Part shown: positions 7,049 through 9,397 of the stretch, one piece after another
How the letters are laid out: every line of letters starts with the position of its first letter
Numbering within the stretch: position 1 is the first letter of the stretch
Assembly (NCBI GenBank): GCA_937915335.1
Contig: CALDLZ010000335.1
Location: forward strand, 1-9,397
Reading direction: 5' to 3'
Source of the DNA: an uncultured Faecalibacterium sp.
GTDB taxonomy: Bacteria; Bacillota; Clostridia; Oscillospirales; Ruminococcaceae
DNA length: 9,397 nucleotides
Position numbers and translations under genes: made by a program
The notes under the pieces: model-generated
Database searches by the model: none
Told to the model about the DNA's origin: nothing
What the model saw: only the letters and a program-made list of their open reading frames with translations

Positions 7049-8830
7049 TCAGCGGCCCTCTTTTTCGAGCTCGTGATAGAACTTCTGCAATACGTAGAAG
7101 GCAGGCTTCTTGTAGGTCTTGTCCTCGGAGAGCAGGCCCTTGCGGTTGTAGTATTTCTGCAAAACGCCGGTGCGGCGGGGGCAGCGGAAGTCGTACAGGA
7201 TCCAGGGGGTCATACCCTTGACGTAGGAAATCTTGCGCAGCGTTTCGATCTGCTGTTCATAGACGTGAACCTGGTATTCCTCGGTGCCCTTATCGGAGGT
7301 AGTGCCGTGGTAACCCTTGAGAGCATCGGCACCAAACTCGGTGATGATGACCGGCTTTGTGGGGGCGCTGTTGATCATCAGTTCCGGCAGCTTGTTGAAA
7401 TCGGGGGTGTACCAGCCGCAGTATTCGTTGACACCGATGACGTCGAGGTACTGTTCCAAACGGTCCTTGATACGGTTCTCCTCGGCATCCACAAGGCAGG
7501 CAGCGGAGACGAGACGGGTCGGATCCTCGGCGTGGGCGCGGTTGGCCAGTCCGCTCATAAAGGCCAGGCGCTCGTCGCTGTCGGCGTTCTCGTTGCCCAC
7601 CGACCAGACGATGACACTGGCGCGGTTCCAGTCGCGGTTGATGAGCTCACGCAGCTGGTTCTCGGCATCCTGGTAGGTTTTTTCGCGGGTGAAACGGATG
7701 GCCCAGTAAACGGGGATTTCCTCCCACAGCAACAGGCCCATCTCATCGGCGAGCTTGGCCATGTTCTCGTGGTGGGGGTAGTGGGCGATGCGCATGAAGT
7801 TGCAGCCCAGCTCCTTAGCAAGGCGGATGTTTTCGATACGTTCTTCGTCTGTCAGAGCCTTGCCGTGGGTCACGCTCTCCTCATGGCAGCTGATGCCGCG
7901 CAGGAAGAGCGGCTTGCCATTGAGCAGGATTTCGGTGCCCTGGACTCGGATCTCACGGAAGCCGACGCGGTCATGGACCATGTCCTTTCCGCAGGTGACC
8001 TCGACATCATACAACTTCGGGCTTTCCGGTGTCCACAGTTCAGGGGCAGCGTCCAGGGTGACTTCACCGACACCGTTTTCCAGTGCGATATCCTGCTGGA
8101 TGCCCAGTTCCGGAATGGAGAGAACGGCGGTCTCGTGGACCGGCTGGGAGAGGGCGACCTTGGCCGTGATGTGGTGGAAGGTGCCGTCCGGGGCCAGCGC
8201 AATGCGGAAGTTTTGAATATGGAGTTTGGGAACCCGGATGAGGGCAATGTCCCGGTAGACACCACCGTAGTTGAACCAGTCGGTGTTCTCGGTGGGCACC
8301 TGCTCCGGGCGGCGGGTGCTGTCCACAGCGATCAAGATGCGGTTGCTGGGTTTGAGGAGCTCGGTGATGTTCCAGTAGGCCGGGGTGGAGCCGCCGCGGT
8401 GCATGCCCACATATTCACCGTTCAAAAAGACGCGACAGAGGTAGTTGGCGGCACCGATCTTGAGGTAGACTTCCTCATCGGCACTGTTGGCCTCGTAGCT
8501 GAACTTCCGGGTGAAGACCATGCTGCCATCGTAGAGCAAGAACTCCCGGCTCACGGTGTTCCAGCTTGCGGGGAGCTGCATTGTTTCCCACTGATCGAAG
8601 GAGTAGTCCACGGGCAGGGAGAAACCCTGCTCGTCTACATAGCGTTCCTTGAACCATTTCTGGCGCAGACAGGTGTCATAAGCGTCGACGGCATAGTTCC
8701 ATGCGCCGTTCAGCAGCTCCTGCTTGCGGCCTGCATCGAACAGCATGGTGTCAGCAGTGGCGTAGCGGGTCTCATACTGCTCGGTGTAATTTCCCAGATG
8801 GATATCAGAAAGATATTTTTTCGGTTCCAT
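7049..8830 (-). CDS. uidA: Beta-glucuronidase, GH2 family
   Basis: The 593-residue GH2 enzyme would hydrolyse beta-D-glucuronides and release glucuronate. Domain order is normal: an N-terminal jelly-roll sugar-binding domain (about 1-200), an immunoglobulin-like sandwich (about 200-300) and a TIM barrel (about 300-593). The acid/base Glu is Glu414 in WSVGNEN (409-415) and the nucleophile is Glu498 in IITEFGAD (495-502). RGISCHEES (311-319) and [11 protein letters not shown] (345-355) are GH2 barrel motifs. Asn562-Arg-Lys564 matches the N-x-K motif that separates glucuronidases from beta-galactosidases (Asn566 and Lys568 in E. coli). No signal peptide is seen, so the enzyme is cytoplasmic. The start at 8830 is chosen because GAGG (8843-8840) lies 9 nt upstream; in-frame ATGs at 8845 and 8863 lack an SD. 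The loop after WEEIPVYW is much shorter than the long active-site loop 1 of E. coli GUS. It is transcribed alone, and no glucuronide transporter or GusR-type regulator is adjacent within the window. Confidence 0.95.
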   Translation of the reverse strand: MEPKKYLSDIHLGNYTEQYETRYATADTMLFDAGRKQELLNGAWNYAVDAYDTCLRQKWFKERYVDEQGFSLPVDYSFDQWETMQLPASWNTVSREFLLYDGSMVFTRKFSYEANSADEEVYLKIGAANYLCRVFLNGEYVGMHRGGSTPAYWNITELLKPSNRILIAVDSTRRPEQVPTENTDWFNYGGVYRDIALIRVPKLHIQNFRIALAPDGTFHHITAKVALSQPVHETAVLSIPELGIQQDIALENGVGEVTLDAAPELWTPESPKLYDVEVTCGKDMVHDRVGFREIRVQGTEILLNGKPLFLRGISCHEESVTHGKALTDEERIENIRLAKELGCNFMRIAHYPHHENMAKLADEMGLLLWEEIPVYWAIRFTREKTYQDAENQLRELINRDWNRASVIVWSVGNENADSDERLAFMSGLANRAHAEDPTRLVSAACLVDAEENRIKDRLEQYLDVIGVNEYCGWYTPDFNKLPELMINSAPTKPVIITEFGADALKGYHGTTSDKGTEEYQVHVYEQQIETLRKISYVKGMTPWILYDFRCPRRTGVLQKYYNRKGLLSEDKTYKKPAFYVLQKFYHELEKEGR

Positions 8831-8861
8831 AGATTTTCGCCTCATCGTTCCAGAGTGGAGC

Positions 8862-8881
8862 ATCCGGTATTCCGGGTGGAT
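8862..8881. promoter_or_regulatory. Candidate operator overlapping the glucuronidase start region
   Basis: The segment has outer ATCC (8862-8865) and GGAT (8878-8881) arms and two CCGG cores 8 bp apart (8864-8867, 8872-8875), lying just downstream of the predicted transcription start. The 7-mer GGTGGAT at 8875-8881 recurs at 8953-8959, upstream of the -35. The symmetry is imperfect, so this is a weak candidate for a repressor site. Confidence 0.3.
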
Positions 8882-8889
8882 CGACTAAT

Positions 8890-8918
8890 ATACTAGAGAT
8901 TTAACAAGAAAATGTCAA
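8890..8918 (-). promoter_or_regulatory. Near-consensus promoter of the glucuronidase gene
   Basis: TTGACA (8918-8913) and TAGTAT (8895-8890) on the minus strand are separated by exactly 17 nt. Transcription would start near 8883, giving a leader of about 50 nt. Confidence 0.85.
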
Positions 8919-8978
8919 TGTGAAACCTGCACAGAACCGGCAATGGATTTTTGGTGGATTCCACAATAGAAGCAAAAC

Positions 8979-9029
8979 AAAAACCGCAGGTGCGGCGCTT
9001 CGGCAGGGAAGCGGGCCGCACCTGCGGTT
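8979..9029 (-). terminator. Strong intrinsic terminator of the right-edge gene
   Basis: A 15-bp perfect stem pairs AACCGCAGGTGCGGC (8982-8996) with GCCGCACCTGCGGTT (9015-9029). It is extended by GCTT/AAGC (8997-9000, 9009-9012) past a two-base bulge, with an 8-nt loop. On the minus strand it runs into TTTTTGTTTT. It lies 17 nt after the stop of the right-edge gene. Confidence 0.93.
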
Positions 9030-9046
9030 CAGGGCAGGGGAAAACG

Positions 9047-9397
9047 TTACTTTTTGTTCCAGATGCACATCCGGGCGGTGGTATTGATCTCGCCGAGGAG
9101 GGACATATCCATCTGGATATTGCAGGTCACAAGGACGGATTTGTTCACATCGCTGCCGGTCAGCACCGAGGCGGGCAGGTTCTTGATGGTGAGCACTGCC
9201 GTGGCCTTGCTGAAATCACCGGTCAGGGTGCCGTCGTAGGTCACATCGCCGATGGTCAGGCCGGACAAGTAGCCGGTGACTCCCATTTTGGACACCTGTT
9301 TTACCGGCAGGGTCAGGGTGTAGGTGCCGTTGGCCTGCCGGGTGAGGGTGGCGGTGCGGTCAGAATCAATGCCGGTGTTTGCCATGGATTCTTTATC
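9047..9397 (-). CDS. C-terminal domain of an unidentified, probably secreted protein (partial)
   Basis: Only the last 116 codons are in the window; the frame is open to the right edge. The ATG at 9385 is probably internal: no SD precedes it, and the upstream codons read DKES in frame, giving a KESMANTGID segment. The domain is rich in Thr, Gly and Val, with alternating hydrophobic residues (ATLTRQANGTYTLTLPVKQV, then MGVTGYLSGLTIGDVTYDG), which suggests an all-beta, Ig-like extracellular fold. The SMAN-type start, a TxTL strand and an MGxTGYL loop recall domains repeated in Clostridial cell-surface proteins, some described as NEAT-like haem-binding domains. I cannot confirm this, and no Y-x-x-x-Y haem motif is seen. 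It ends ARMCIWNKK, with no LPXTG anchor and no C-terminal membrane helix, so any anchor would be N-terminal. A strong terminator follows. Confidence 0.75.
   Translation of the reverse strand, partial: DKESMANTGIDSDRTATLTRQANGTYTLTLPVKQVSKMGVTGYLSGLTIGDVTYDGTLTGDFSKATAVLTIKNLPASVLTGSDVNKSVLVTCNIQMDMSLLGEINTTARMCIWNKK

Noticed and set aside
8831..8863. Longer glucuronidase starts at 8863 and 8845
   Set aside because: Neither has an SD. The GAGG at 8843-8840 overlaps the 8845 start and is well spaced for the ATG at 8830.
7022..8896. A 624-codon plus-strand open frame antisense to the glucuronidase gene, longer than the gene itself
   Set aside because: It is a mirror frame arising from GC-rich third positions. 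Its translation is His/Val/Asp-rich with no recognisable domain, while the minus strand has complete GH2 motifs, an SD and a promoter.

Overview
The window looks like chromosomal DNA from a gut Firmicute of the Oscillospiraceae/Ruminococcaceae, most likely Faecalibacterium or a close relative. This rests on GC-rich third codon positions with Firmicute-type Shine-Dalgarno (SD) sites and intrinsic terminators, a queT gene whose long structured leader fits the preQ1-III riboswitch class (known mainly from Faecalibacterium and relatives), and a gut-type GH2 beta-glucuronidase. No phage, plasmid, IS element, CRISPR array, rRNA or tRNA gene was seen. The gene content is mostly housekeeping and small-molecule salvage.

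Layout. Positions 1-3467 (+) hold the 3' two thirds of secA, cut by the window edge, followed 36 bp later by an M20-family metal-dependent amidohydrolase. A terminator at 3495-3538 closes this unit. The next genes run on the minus strand. queT (4151-3624), a predicted queuosine-precursor ECF transporter S component, has its own near-consensus promoter and a roughly 135-nt leader interpreted as a preQ1-III riboswitch. Upstream of it, and separated by a terminator at 4336-4365, is a three-gene minus-strand operon: pyridoxal/pyridoxamine kinase (6613-5780), TrmL wobble-position tRNA 2'-O-methyltransferase (5768-5262) and a DegV-family lipid-binding protein (5253-4381). The SD sites of the second and third genes overlap the preceding stop codons, suggesting coupled translation.

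A 165-bp divergent spacer leads to a 70-codon plus-strand gene for a small glycine-zipper membrane protein (6779-6991). A perfect 17-bp hairpin terminator (6997-7038) lies between it and a convergent, singly transcribed beta-glucuronidase gene (8830-7049). That gene has a TTGACA-N17-TAGTAT promoter and no transporter or regulator gene beside it within the window. At the right edge, a strong terminator (8982-9029) ends a minus-strand gene of which only the last 116 codons are present, probably the C-terminal domain of a secreted or surface protein.

Functional reading. Two neighbouring transcription units touch anticodon position 34: QueT imports a queuosine precursor under preQ1 control, and TrmL methylates the ribose of nucleotide 34 in certain tRNAs. 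The pyridoxal kinase supplies PLP by salvage. The glucuronidase releases glucuronate from host or dietary conjugates. I see no clearly new multi-gene system. The items most worth a second look are the riboswitch leader, the glycine-zipper microprotein, the altered SecA zinc-tail spacing and the His-to-Asn change in the DegV signature.
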